Assembly: GCA_016617855.1 (NCBI GenBank)
Contig: JAECUM010000794.1
Coordinates: 1 to 64,000, forward strand
Origin: Megalonaias nervosa
Taxonomy: Eukaryota > Mollusca > Bivalvia > Unionida > Unionidae
DNA: 64,000 nt
Direction: 5' to 3'
How positions within the stretch are numbered: the first letter of the stretch is position 1; each line of letters begins with the position of its first letter. The notes under the pieces are model-generated. The model saw only the letters and a list, made by a program, of their open reading frames with translations. It did no database searches and had not been told where the DNA came from. Below, piece after piece: positions 36,247 through 47,782 of this stretch. The position numbers and the translations under genes are program-made.

Positions 36247-36845
36247 CCCTACGAAATGATGATGAATAATTCATGAACTGGCATGAACTGTTCTTGAACG
36301 GTTCATGAACCCAGTTCATGAACCATTCACGAAAGTTCATCAAAAGGTTCATGAACTATTCATGAATGTGCATGAACTGAACTTTTCATTAATTTGGTTC
36401 ATGACAATTCATGAACTGTTCAAGAACCTTTTGATGAACTTTCATGAATGGTTCATGAACCGTTCAAGAACAGTTCATGCCAGTTCATGAATTATTCATG
36501 GTCATTTCAGAGGAGAAGTTCATGAACAGTTCATGAACTAATAATTTCTGAATTGACCATTTTCAATTCATGCACATTCATGAATAGTTCATGAACCTTT
36601 TGATGAATTTTCGAGAATGGTTCATGAACTGGGTTCATGAACCGTTCAAGAACAGTTCATGCCAGTTCATGAATTATTCATGATCAATTTGTAGGGGCTA
36701 ACTGACCATTTTCAGTTCATGCACATTCATTAATAGTTCATGAACCTTTTGATTAACTTTCATGAATGGTTCATGAACTAGGTTCATGAACCATTCAAGA
36801 ACAGTTCATGCCAGTTCATGAATTATTCATGATCATTTTGTAGGG
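36247..36845. mobile_element. Fold-back element with about 135-bp TIRs made of GTTCATGAAC palindromes
   Basis: The left end CCCTACGAAATGATGATGAA and the inverted right end CCCTACAAAATGATCATGAA differ at two positions. The match continues inward for about 135 bp, with only a few mismatches, through GTTCATGAAC repeats and a CATCAAAAGGTTCATGAAC block. The right arm occurs three times (ending near 36500, 36690 and 36845, period about 150 bp), one carrying an internal TTTGTAGGGG end. No ORF except an artefactual frame (36305-36490). No flanking target duplication was identified. Confidence 0.8.
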
Positions 36846-36849
36846 CCGG

Positions 36850-37390
36850 CCCGGTCAGATATGTACCATTTTCATTCAGAACCAACTATTTTACAGGCAG
36901 TCTTAATGAATGAAAACCCCCTGACAATACAACCATCCCTAAAAGATAACCTGAGTGACAAAGTTTTCATGATGGCCATCATCTGATTGACAACATTTTC
37001 ACACAGGACCAACAAAATATCACGTCTTTTAGTTGTCGCTGCAATTATTATTTCAGGAGAAGCAGCTATAACAAGATTTTCAAGCTAACCACAATAACAA
37101 TAAAAACTGAAGGTCTGATCAGCATCATTTTTATTTGTGATCAGCACTATAACACAAGAAGTCTTTTAGTGAAAATCCCTTCACAACAGTAGCTGACCAC
37201 CATCCTGATGTCCATGAGAACCATTTTATTATAACCAAATAGACCATGAGATGAATGTGTGTGAAAATTTTCAACACGATCCTCATAATGGTTCTGGAGA
37301 AGAACCAGAAAGCAAATTTTTACCAACAGATGAGAAACAGTTACTTGTCATTTCATAAGGTCTTGTGATCAATGACCAAAACAATAAGAG
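36850..37390 (+). repeat. Array family A, degenerate units
   Basis: CACCATTTTCATT-type and AAGTCTTTTAGTGAAAA(T)CCC blocks recur. The right end reads GATCCTCATAATGGTTCTGG with AGAAGAACCAGAAAGC, as in the other family A loci. Confidence 0.65.
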
Positions 37391-37710
37391 ACATCTATTT
37401 TTATGAAGCCTGTCCATCATTTAATTAGAAAAAACTGAAAAAAGTACATGAACAAAATGTTAACACTGAGTTTACTCTATTAGTGTCAATTTACATATGA
37501 ATAGACTGAGATATGCACACTGCCACAAAATGATTGGCAATGTCAAGCTTCCACCAAGGCAGGCTTAAAAAAGTAAACGCATTCATCAAATTTTCTATCA
37601 TTCTTACTATATTGACATTCAGTACAAAATATGGTCAGCATTTACTAAGCTCAAGTACCATATAAATTGTGAGGCTGAAATATGTACTGTACAGTACAAA
37701 TTATACAGAC
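37391..37710. other. Intron flank of the 37.8-kb first exon
   Basis: Unique A/T-rich sequence immediately downstream (minus strand) of the donor at 37710. No repeat recognised. Confidence 0.5.
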
Positions 37711-37808
37711 CTTCTCTGTTTTGGGAATGTCAGTTTCTCCACAGGTTTACTCACAACTGTTGCTTCAATACTTGGATATGAAAATGTTTCTTCCTCATCA
37801 TCTGCCAT
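37711..37808 (-). CDS. PTPN11-like: PTPN11-like alternative first coding exon, proximal
   Basis: 98 bp: 32 codons plus two bases. ATG at 37808-37806 in a favourable context (G at -3, G at +4). Peptide MADDEEETFSYPSIEATVV, then SKPVEKLTFPKQR, with the last AG joining A of the N-SH2 exon to give RRWFH. Donor AGAAG|GTCTGT. It is homologous to the exon at 49239-49172: same MAD(D/E)EE start, same TFPxQR end, same phase, and the same sequence around the start including an overlapping out-of-frame ATG four bases upstream. Human SHP2 begins with only MTSR before RWFH, so this is an N-terminal extension of about 30 residues. The FSYPSI segment has the shape of an SH2 ligand. Whether an upstream 5' UTR exon exists is not visible. 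Confidence 0.75.
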
Positions 37809-39017
37809 TTCATGAAGCAAAATCTGTCTTCAAGATAGTGTTACCAAAATAATATTGATCCAAGTTAAGTAGATATTCAATAACAAAAACAAAACTAACT
37901 GTATTAGTTGAAAAAGTATTCCTCTACATGTATTGACCTAAATGTTACTTTCTTCACATACAAACCTGGGCAATATTCTCAGCTTTCAAATGTTATACTC
38001 CAATGAATATATATAATAGAATTACAAAAAGTTTCCATTTCAGTGAGAATGAGATGGATCAGAAAATTGGTTTGTGTGTACTGAAGGCATCTCGCCTCTA
38101 AAATGTAAACATTTAATTTATACTTCACACTTTTAAAAAGTTAGCAATATTTGTCACTGGAACATTTCTGACACTTTCATTCTTGGAAGTATGGAGGTCA
38201 TGCCAACATGGAAAATTTTTACGATATTAACATATAACAAATACATTTTCTACAATGGCATGGTTTTGGAAGTGGTCAGTAATTTATAATATGTACTTGT
38301 AACTTGTCTACACTGAAATTAAAAAAACAAAACATGTCTCATAAAGAAAACTTTTATAAACAACATTACCACTTGTGATCCAACACCATGCCAGCATATG
38401 GAGTATTAAGCTAGTTGTCTTATTGAACATTGTAAAGCATACATTTCATACACATGAAGATGTATACTATGACGTTGTTCCAGCAGTACTGCTAGGTCAA
38501 TTTTCACTCATTTTTAAATGTTACTGGTCTAAAATTTCTCAGGAATTGAGATAGATGTCTGGGTTCTTTTTCATGCAAAGGGTAACATATCTGTAGCTAG
38601 GTTCTTTATATAACAATTGTGTTATTCCTCAGGAATGATAACAATATCTGAAGATGAGAATCTACTGACTCCCAAATTAAGGTCAGACTTAGGTAGAAGG
38701 ATTATAATAAATTTACGAAGTTTTATCCAAAATGATTCAAGAGAACTCAAGTTTTGATCCAGAATGAAATGCAAAAACCAGATCTATTTTTAGTACAAGT
38801 GACCTTGACCTTGAAGATATACTGCCCTAAATTAATGGCTGGCCAGATGGAAGATGATACATGAAATGTTTAATACACCATCCCCTCCCTCTTTTCTCTT
38901 TAAACTTCACATATACATTTAACTTATGCAGTACATAAGGAACACAAGATAATGGCATGGTTTGATTTTGTTTCAACACATGAAAGACTGCACCATGCCA
39001 AAGCAATGGAAGTAGAA
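37809..39017. other. Upstream flank of proximal first exon, nothing else recognised
   Basis: No CpG-rich promoter, TATA box or obvious 5' UTR exon. A possible acceptor-like TCTTGAAGACAG lies about 13 bp upstream of the ATG (minus strand), so the exon may be internal to a longer transcript. Confidence 0.4.
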
Positions 39018-39343
39018 TACCAAGTATCTTGGTTAGTGCATCAGCCTTGGATGTGGGAGGTTGCAGGTTCAAACCCCAGCTGAGTCATACCAAGGACTTA
39101 TAAAAATGGTGCTAGCAGTTAAACCTCGCTAGGAGCTCAGCATCAACAGGCTAGTGTTAGGTCTGGTCGACTTGGTGTCCAGATGATGTGACTGGGTGGG
39201 ACATCATGCTATATGTCTGAGACATGATGACCCTGTGCTAGACATCACTATAAACTGCCACACTGCAGACATTGTAGTTATACAATTGAAACATTTTTAA
39301 AGCTATGTTAAAAATCCAAATTACACACACACACACACACTGG
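39018..39343 (+). mobile_element. tRNA-derived SINE, family 1, copy 8
   Basis: Degenerate plus-strand head (GGTTAGTGCATCAGCCTTGG), B box GGTTCAAACCCC, body GACATCACTATAAACTGCCA, tail GTTAAAAATCCAAATTACAC running into (CA)n at 39323-39340. Confidence 0.85.
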
Positions 39344-39344
39344 T

Positions 39345-40640
39345 GAAAACCTAATACCAGTATGACTTTCCATTTATGAGGTGTAGTGACTAGATTTTCA
39401 AAATGGCCGCAATGGCAGCCATTCTGGATCTCAGATCAGCACCATTTTCAATTAGGACCAGCTCAACATCACTATAAATCTTTCAGTGAAACCCCATGCA
39501 AATATGACTTTCCATTCTGCAGGAGTTGTGATAACAAGAAGGCTGAAGTGACAACCATATTGGATACCAGATCAGAACCATTTTCATTTAGAACCAACTA
39601 GACATTACAAAAAGTCTTTAGGTGAAACCCCAGGTATGCCTATATGACTTTCCGTTCTTCAGGAACTGCGATAACATAATGGAGGCAGTGGCAACCATAT
39701 TGGCTCTCAGATCAGCAACATTTTCATATAGGACCAACAAGACATCACATACAAGTCTTTTGGTGAAACCCGCTGCTGATATGACTTTCCGTTCTTCTTT
39801 TAGGACTGACTAGGCATCATAAAAGATTTTGAGTGAAAAACCCATGTTGATATAACCATTCATTTTGGAGGATTAGCTATAACATCAAGATGACCAATGT
39901 GGCAGCCATATTGGATGTAAATGCAAAAACATTCTGGTGAAAATCCCATGTTGATATGGCATTCCATTCTTGAGCAAAAGTCACCAAGAGTTTCAAGACG
40001 GCTAATGTGGCAGCCATATTGGTTATCAAATTGGCACAATTTTCATCAGCGACCAACTAGACATAAAACAAAGACTTGACACCCACCTACCCACTGCTAT
40101 AGTTATATCCCTTCAGTAGTGACAATACAATTTTTTTTTATGCTGGCTGCTTTTTGACCACCACCATACTGGATGTCCAGGCAGACCCATTTTCATTTAG
40201 GACATTAAATATCCCAAGAAGTCTTCTGTTGAAAACTCATGTCAATACCATTTTCTAATCAGGAGGAGAAGCAACAAAATTTTCAAGATGGCTGCCATGG
40301 CAACTATACTGGATGTCACACCAGCACCATTTTCATTTAGAACAAACTAGACATCGTAAGAAGTCTTTTATTGAAAACCCCATGTTAATATGACCATCCA
40401 TTTAGGAGTAGTGACAAGATGTTCCAGATGGCTGCTGTGGTACCCATACTGAATGTCTGAACAGTGCCATTTTCATTTAGGACCAACAAAACTTTGGGAT
40501 GACTGCATATGTAAAGTTTCATGGCAATCCTCCAAGTAGCTTAGGAGAAGTAGCAATTAACAATCTGTCATAATGGACAGATATTGGATGATGCAAAATG
40601 TACAATAGACCATTCCATAAGCTCTTCTGGTCTATGGGCA
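39345..40640 (+). repeat. Tandem array family A, largest locus
   Basis: About eight units of about 140 bp, each with TTTTCAA(G/A)ATGGC(C/T), CAGCCAT(A)TTGGAT(G)TC, CACCATTTTCATTTAGGACC, ACATCA..AAGTCTTT and GTGAAACCCCATG. The right end GGCAATCCTCCAAGTAGCTT and GGAGAAGTAGCAATTAA matches the other loci. Confidence 0.85.
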
Positions 40641-42120
40641 GTAAAGCTAAAACTATAAAATTGCTTTACTGGCCTTAGAATCTAATACATTATCAGAAAC
40701 AAAAATGTCAAGGTACAGATTGACAGAGGGATGTTACAAGCAACAGCTGTACTCTTCCACACCACCTTAAGAATAAAAACATAATTTCCTTCCAGTCCAA
40801 CTTATCAGCCTTTTCACTAACAGATGGAACATGCAAATTTACACTAACAATAGTTGATCTATGGCAATTAAGCATTTAAATGAAATATCTTGGATTTCTT
40901 TAAAACATTTGTTATTTCAACTGCAAGTCTTCATAATATTTTGACCAAAGGAGCTCCAAATTAGAATTTAATCTCCAAATGAGAATTTAATCAATTGGGT
41001 ATTTAACTTCAAAGTTTGGAACTTACTGCTTTTTTAATATATCATTGAGGTATTTTTGACCACCACAAAACATAAAATTATAATTATAGACCAAGTCTGA
41101 ACCATTAAGATAAAATTCATGCCCTTTTTTAATGGATCAAGTGGTTCAGTGACCAAGACTAAATAATTGTGTGTATATGGCTCTGCATGACCGAGTGTTC
41201 ACACAACCATCAAGAACTATACTGTTTAATTTCAAATGTGCAATATACATCTGGAACTTCAGGGCATAGTTTACATTGACTGAATTGGCTGCTTACAGCA
41301 GGACTATCATGCACACAACTTTGGATTAAATTCTACAAATTAATCTGTTTGGTGAAATTTGAATGCATTAAAAAAAATTGCACGTGTTTTATTCTATTTA
41401 TTTGCACACAATACAAAAATATGCTGCTTTCAAGAGCTCTGGATCTATTTTAGGCAAGAAGTTGGCCAATTCAAGTGAGGAAGTGGCCAGGACATAAAAC
41501 CATATTGTCACGCCAAGTTACAATGGTTATCTCACAAGCCCATGCTTAGTAATACATGCAAGCCGACACCCATTTTTGCAAAACTTTAAATATCTTTGTC
41601 TAAATATAAGAACACCCACTTATTTTTGACAAATTTAAATTAGAGTTGAACCCTTTCCTTGTCATGTGAGAAATACTGTTAAGCCTCCATGTAGTCTGGC
41701 TACTAGTGGTAGTATACAGATGACATGGGACAATGTATGGAAGTCTTGTTAAGAAAACACAGGAACTCTTGCTTTCCTAAATATGAGCTTACCAACTGGA
41801 AACTTGAACTATAACCACAAGTCATAATACATGATTCAGTGAATATCAATATGAAACTGAAATAAAAAGATAAAACTAAGTCATATATAGTAATTCAGTC
41901 AGTGACTTCTGCAGCTTAGAAAGTTCATTTTGGAGTGATGCTATAATTAGTTCAGTTAAAGCATTCACTTTTGTTCAGTTCAGGAATAAATACAAAAGAA
42001 TGTGATTTATTATTGTTACCGATTGTTGACAACAGAAACTAAGAAATTCTATGGACTAAAATGTGGTGACTTGTATACCGACATAATTAGGTAATGTATT
42101 TAAATAAACATGTCAGGAAC
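40641..42120. other. Intronic DNA, nothing recognised
   Basis: Sequence between the two first exons; no gene or repeat supported. Confidence 0.5.
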
Positions 42121-42330
42121 TTGAATGCAGCATCAGGAACTATTTCCCAACACAAGCATCAATTCCAATTTTACCTACTAGCCTTGCAAGAATGATGCAA
42201 GGAAAATCGTCTTAAAATTTAAATTGTTCTTCTGCATAAAAACTGGACTTCTTGCATGGATTTTCACTTGCCCAGCAAAGACCTCTAGCTGACCTGGCTT
42301 AAGCTGGGCTAAGGAATTGTCATTGCCTAA
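42121..42330 (+). repeat. Dispersed repeat, partner of 10020-10260
   Basis: Shared blocks CCAATTTTACCTACTAGCCT, GCAAGAATGATG and AAAATTTAAATTGTTCTT. Confidence 0.55.
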
Positions 42331-43734
42331 CATAACACAACTTCACTGTGTGATAAACAAATGGATGAAAATGTTACTGTATTTTGGTATGTATATTGGC
42401 CACATATCTTTTTCTTATGATAATATATGAAAGTGAAAACTGTTTGAAAGACATTTAATTTTCAGCATATAAAAATGAAACATGTACAAAACTTAACATG
42501 ACTTTGTGTTGAATGCCATAACTGAGTATTCTTTATAATGTTTTTAGAAATATGAAATTATATATTAATAATTGGCTTTTTAACTTGAAAAATAACCAAA
42601 GCATTTATTTCAGCTCATCAAAATTGATAATCATTATATGTTTCTACTTTTTCTGTATCCATTTGTTTATTGATCGATCAATTTGTTTATGAAAGAATAA
42701 CAAAGAAGATTAAAATTTCAAGGTTTTTTTGAAGAAAAAATGGGGGAAAAGTCATGCATAGTGTCTTATGCAGTTGACATGCACAAAAGAATGTGATGTA
42801 TTAGGATATCCTTACACACAAAATGAGATATACCTTCGTAATGTGGAAAGAACAATGTTGCTAGGTGCCAGCTAGTGTGGCTAGGGAATCAAGATGGCGA
42901 ATATGAAGTGCACACATTTTTTGATGACTCACATGAAAACGATGGATAGTCATCAATGGTTCATCAACTAAGCATTATAAGCATTGTAAGTTTTGAAGGA
43001 AATCAGCAATGGCTAAAGCCTTAATTTGCTAAGCAGAAGTACAATGTAATTCTAGATAAATTCTCAATTAAATTTTTGGGGGGAATATAAATTTGGTTCT
43101 TTATTTTATTTCTTGTCGCAAATCACAGTGTTTGATGCTTCTTTGTGACGAGTCACAAACTAACCATCATAGCCACATACAAATATTAGGCACTGACAGA
43201 ATAAAACAGAGATACCAAGAACTGTTTTATTGTAATGCAATGGAATGTCATGAGTCTATATCACAGAACATTGTTTTGTTTCATTAACAAAAATAACAAA
43301 AATAGTGCAAAATCATCAAGATTATTTTATGTGTAGGGTATCAAATGTGCGTTCAATATATGGTATTTTCACCCCAACAATCAGGGTGCATGGGGCTTGA
43401 AAAGAGTAGTATTCTGAAAGCACAAGGTTAGTAAATTACCTGTCGGACTAGTAATTTTCATAATTTCAACAGTCCAAAGGATAGTAAGCTCCCTGTTTTG
43501 TGTGAAGGACTAATGAAGATTCAGCAGGACTAGTAAATTTCCGAGTCTGCTAGTCCTTCCAACTATAAAGACATTTTTACTGAACTCTGCGCCTTTTGCA
43601 CATAATACACAAGATTAACAGCAAAAAATGTTTTTGAACAGTTTCAGATCTGAACTCCAGAAACGAATGTTTCGTGACAGAATTACAGACAGGCATAATG
43701 ATGTCTATATCCCCACATATTACAGATCATCTCT
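42331..43734. other. Intronic DNA, nothing firmly recognised
   Basis: A repeated GGACTAGTAA / CTAGTCCTT motif near 43445-43560 suggests a small inverted repeat of unknown origin. No gene. Confidence 0.45.
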
Positions 43735-43736
43735 CA

Positions 43737-43922
43737 CTTCTACGTGGGTGCGCATCTTAGGCTCGGCCAGTGTGGGTATGTGAGAAAGCTTGCCAGTAGC
43801 TTGCAAATGAGTTGTCATTCTTCCCATGATTTGTCCTGGTTCTTCTTACACCAGATATACTGGTTGCATTGTATATAGCCTATCATGTGCTGTAAACTGC
43901 ATTAGACCCACAACAACAACAT
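43737..43922 (+). mobile_element. SINE family 2, degenerate copy, inverted relative to the next
   Basis: Plus-strand order: GCCAGTGTGGGTATGTGAGA, AAGCTTGCCAGTAGCTT, GTCCTGGTTCTTCTTACACC, TATAGCCTATCATGTGCTG, ending in CCCACAACAACAAC. The head is lost. It lies tail to tail with the copy at 43963. Confidence 0.8.
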
Positions 43923-43962
43923 TCCTCACATCACCACAGCTAAATGTACATGACTTTCAGAC

Positions 43963-44225
43963 GGTTGTTGTTGTTGTTGTTGTTGTAGGGTTTAACGCCA
44001 TTTTTCAGCACAAGATAGGCTATACATGGCAGCCAGTATTAATGGTGGAGGAAGAACCCGGAAAAACCCCGGAAAGAACCACCGACTCACGAGAAGCTAC
44101 TGGCAAGCTTTCTCACATACCCACATTGGCTGAATCCAAGACTCGAACCCGCACAGACAGAGGTGAGATGGCAGTGATCAGTAACGGAGAGCGCTACAGA
44201 CCACTCAGCCACTCGGGGCCCCCCA
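43963..44225 (-). mobile_element. tRNA-derived SINE, family 2, with 9-bp target duplication
   Basis: Target duplication CTTTCAGAC at 43954-43962 and 44226-44234. Minus-strand head GGCCCCGAGTGGCTGAGTGG and B box GGGTTCGAGTC, body AAGCTTGCCAGTAGCTTCTC, tail (CAA)n. The 150-codon plus-strand open frame across it is fortuitous. Confidence 0.93.
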
Positions 44226-44619
44226 CTTTCAGACAGACCTTAATAGAAACTGAATTGAGGTGTATATGGATCAGTTAACGATCTCCATGCATAGGATGGT
44301 TCACTGTCATTACTGGTACTTGAACATTGTTGGCTTACAGCATTTCTCCCAAAAGCCTTGCATAAAATACAAAGCATGGGTCATGCTTAACATCATACAA
44401 ATGTGCTTTATGAAGCTACTGTTTAACAAACTTTTTTTTGAAGTTGGGTGGGTTCTTTATCAAGTATGGGTTTATCATCAGGACAAGTCAACTGGCAAAC
44501 TGCCAGCATGGCTCAAGTGCTGATCATGAAATAAAAAAATCAACACTGTTAAAATTCATTTTTATTCATGAGGTACCATTTTCATAGATAATTCGATACC
44601 TTTGACCCAAGAATTGATA

Positions 44620-45320
44620 CTTCTAACACCAAACTGTGCAAGTCTAAATGTCATGATGTCAAACACAGTAACCTAAATGCAAGCCTCAACTAAGAAAATG
44701 AACCAGTGGCACTGCAACCACCAAAACAATCCCCACAAATGCTAAGTGTGGGTGCAACCAGACCAGTGGATGCCCAAAATTCCCATCAAACAACATTTGT
44801 ATTAAGAAGAGGATACCGATTTAAGCTTTGTGGTGGGAAGCATCATGTCAGAATTTCTTACTAAATCACTGAAATGAACTCAACACAATGGAAAAAAACA
44901 TTCAGAATTTCAGAATCAGTAATATAGGTCAAAATAACCTAGGCTTCACTGATGGCCATATCATGTGACTTCACAGGAAATAGGACATGTAACTGAGAAA
45001 ATCAGCTAAATGCAAAAGGTTTACCAAAATCAGTCATAGTGATTTTATTTTGATGAAAAGGTGTAGTACTCCACATCGCATCTAAATACCAACTTAAATG
45101 CATCTATGAGTAAGTGTTGGACAAAATGACCGAAGCACAAACCCCAACTTAAGAGAAAATGGGTTCAACCCATAGGCAAGCTCAAATCACTTAACTATGA
45201 AATATATGGTTATTGTGACCTAGTTTTCACTGATAGCTGCTGTATTCCTCATAAGAAAAATACATATCATACGATTCCATAGGTAAGATGCAGTCTTTCC
45301 ACTAACCTTTTGTGAAAAGG
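44620..45320. repeat. Degenerate repeat, family B, copy 1
   Basis: Blocks CTTA(A)GAGAAAATGGG(T/C)TCA, AAATCACT..A(C)TATGAA(A/G)TAT, GTGACCTAGTTTTCACTGAT and AACTGAGAAAAT(C/T)A(G/A)CTAAA also occur at 46650-47000. Confidence 0.55.
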
Positions 45321-45606
45321 GACGGAAAAAGTAGGACTACTTATTAAAAACAAAAAAGAAAAGCATGGAAAATGCTGAAAAAAAAAAAAATCTTTACACA
45401 ACTTAACTGCATAAACAGAACAAAAGCATGCTGTTACATATATAAACTGTCTCTTTAGTCCAAGTAGTTGCTATCTTCTTACATAGGTCATTTAGGCACT
45501 TTACATATCACATCTCGCTTCTGCTCAACATACCACAAGATGTAACCAATGCCACTTAGAAACACAAAATATAGGCAGCAGAGATCTAAATATGTGATAA
45601 GGACTT

Positions 45607-45866
45607 TGTTGTTGTTATTGTTGTTGTTGTAGGGTTTAACACCATTTTTCAGCACAAGATAGGCTATACATGGCCGCCAGTATAAATGGTGGAGAAAGAA
45701 CCCGGGAAAACCCTGGAAAGAACCACCAACCCACAAGAAGCTACTGGCAAGCTTTCTCACATAGCCACATGAGCCAAATCCGCCACTTGAACCCACACAG
45801 AGAGAGGTGAGATGGCAGTGATCCTTAATGGTGAGCACTTTAGACCACTCAGCCACTTGGGGCCCC
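45607..45866 (-). mobile_element. tRNA-derived SINE, family 2, with 10-bp target duplication
   Basis: Target duplication ATAAGGACTT at 45597-45606 and 45867-45876. Full-length copy very similar to 43963-44225; minus-strand head GGCCCCAAGTGGCTGAGTGG, tail (CAA)n. Confidence 0.95.
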
Positions 45867-46557
45867 ATAAGGACTTAGTACTAATCAAGATGTATTACCT
45901 GGGCAAACAAGTTGTTCTCTGCCTTTGTACCACATGACTGTTGGCAGAAAATATCTATTAAGACATAAGTCTGGATTGGTTCTGCCCCATTATTCATACG
46001 GAATATCGGGCACCTACAGATTAGGATTACATGGAAATCAGCATCACCTGAAGGAAAGAATAATTCCTCATTACCATACAGAAACCTACGTCAGCAGGAA
46101 CTGACTAATGCTTGGGATAGTTAAGATAACAATATTCTTGCCAATCGGTTTTGTTGCCTTCCATGCATGCAAAAGCAATTCAAATCCATCCTCAACTGGC
46201 CCTGAATACAAAATTGTTCTGTTCTGACAAGGATTAATATTAACAAAAAGGAGTGTCCTAAACAATTTAATGCCATGGATCAATGAAAAAGGGACTATCC
46301 TTACTTTCTGGATACAATTTAGGTCAAAACAAATTCATAAATTAGTTTTAAATACCCAATAATCCATATGAATAATGATGGGGCAGACCCTCCAGAACAG
46401 ATTATGTCTTTACATGGTTGTTCTCTGCTAAAAGTAATATCAGGGTGGAAAAAAGCAGGGAACAACTTGTTGGTCTACCCGTTACCAAGTTTCATAATTC
46501 CAGTTATAATCATATTAACCAGTATACAGTGAAAGAATTATTCACATTCAGTGAAGG

Positions 46558-46558
<1 letters not shown>

Positions 46559-46595
<37 letters not shown>
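46559..46595. repeat. (AT)n microsatellite
   Basis: About 18 TA dinucleotides. Confidence 0.97.
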
Positions 46596-46597
<2 letters not shown>

Positions 46598-46649
46598 TTT
46601 TATCTACAGAGACAGTCTGACAAAGACAAGCAGTAAAACCTAGGCCAAC

Positions 46650-47000
46650 TATCACTATCTTAAATAGGTCTAAGACACTAAGATTGCCTAAGCAAACGAG
46701 CTAAATGTCAAGGTTAACCAAACTCAATGAACCATGAAATATAGGTCACCATGACATCATTTTCATTCAAAGGTATAGTAACCCACTATACATCTATATA
46801 CTAACAGCTTCTGTAACTCTACATAGGAACTGAGAAAATTAACTAAACTCGAACCCTAGCCTAGAGAAAATGGGCTCAGCCAAAAGGAAGCACAAATCAC
46901 TGTACATGAAGTATGAATTGTAAGTCACAGCAAAGTAGTTCATTAATAGCTGTATTCAAATCATAACCCAAAATTGCTTTACAATCCTGCAAAAGTACAA
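46650..47000. repeat. Degenerate repeat, family B, copy 2
   Basis: Same ordered blocks as 44620-45320, for example CTAGAGAAAATGGGCTCAGC and AAGCACAAATCACT. Confidence 0.55.
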
Positions 47001-47782
47001 CACTTTATGAACATTAGGTCAGAATATAAATGGAAAGCGTGTTATTTTTTTTTTATCTTTCAAGAAATCTTGAAAGCTACTGTTTATTGTCCCAAGAAGA
47101 AAGCAACCAACATAACACTTACAATAAATACATATATTGCAAATTAAACAATGTGGTTTACCAACTTTCCTTGACATCTGTGGTCACCGAAACAAACACA
47201 AATTTAAAGACAAAACATAAAATGTGTTTTTCCATATACAGCAGTTCAACCGGAGGTTAATCCACCATTTTAATTACGATAACAACCAAAAGTTTAATTT
47301 CTGCAAAGTTTTGAACAGTTAGACTCACACAAATATTACAAAGTACATGTACTAAGAACATGGTTAATATTTCTGTATCTCCCATTTTGAACAAGTTCTT
47401 TCCATTCAGACCAATAGATAACATGGCAACCTCACTTCATTATTTAAAACAAATTCAGATAAAATCTTCTTATCCAACATGTTGCAACTTCCTGTACCTT
47501 CACTGATGTTTAAAACAATAATGTGCTAAAGAATGATGCCTTACAGGTGAACTGGGAAAAGGTCAAAGAAAAGCTTACAATAAAACAATAAACACCTATA
47601 CAATACATACATAATAATAACAAGGGAACTACATATGGTCCTCATGTTTAAAAGTCCTCTGTTAAAGCATTAGCAGGGAACTGGTTGGTTCTAATGATTA
47701 TTGACCAGCACTGCAGTCCTCAAGTTAACTTGATGTGCAGAAACCATTGTTTTCTCTTTAGACTTATCATAACTCTGGACTA
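47001..47782. other. Intronic DNA, nothing recognised
   Basis: A/T-rich; an open frame at 47030-47260 has no domain. Confidence 0.5.

Noticed and set aside
36305..36490. ORF rich in His-Glu-Phe-Met
   Set aside because: Artefact of GTTCATGAAC repeats inside the fold-back element.
43826..44278. 150-codon plus-strand ORF
   Set aside because: Lies across two SINE copies and a (GTT)n tract; the coding-like stretch is SINE sequence read antisense.
45488..45868. 126-codon minus-strand ORF
   Set aside because: Read-through of a SINE family 2 copy with its (CAA)n tail (poly-Asn).
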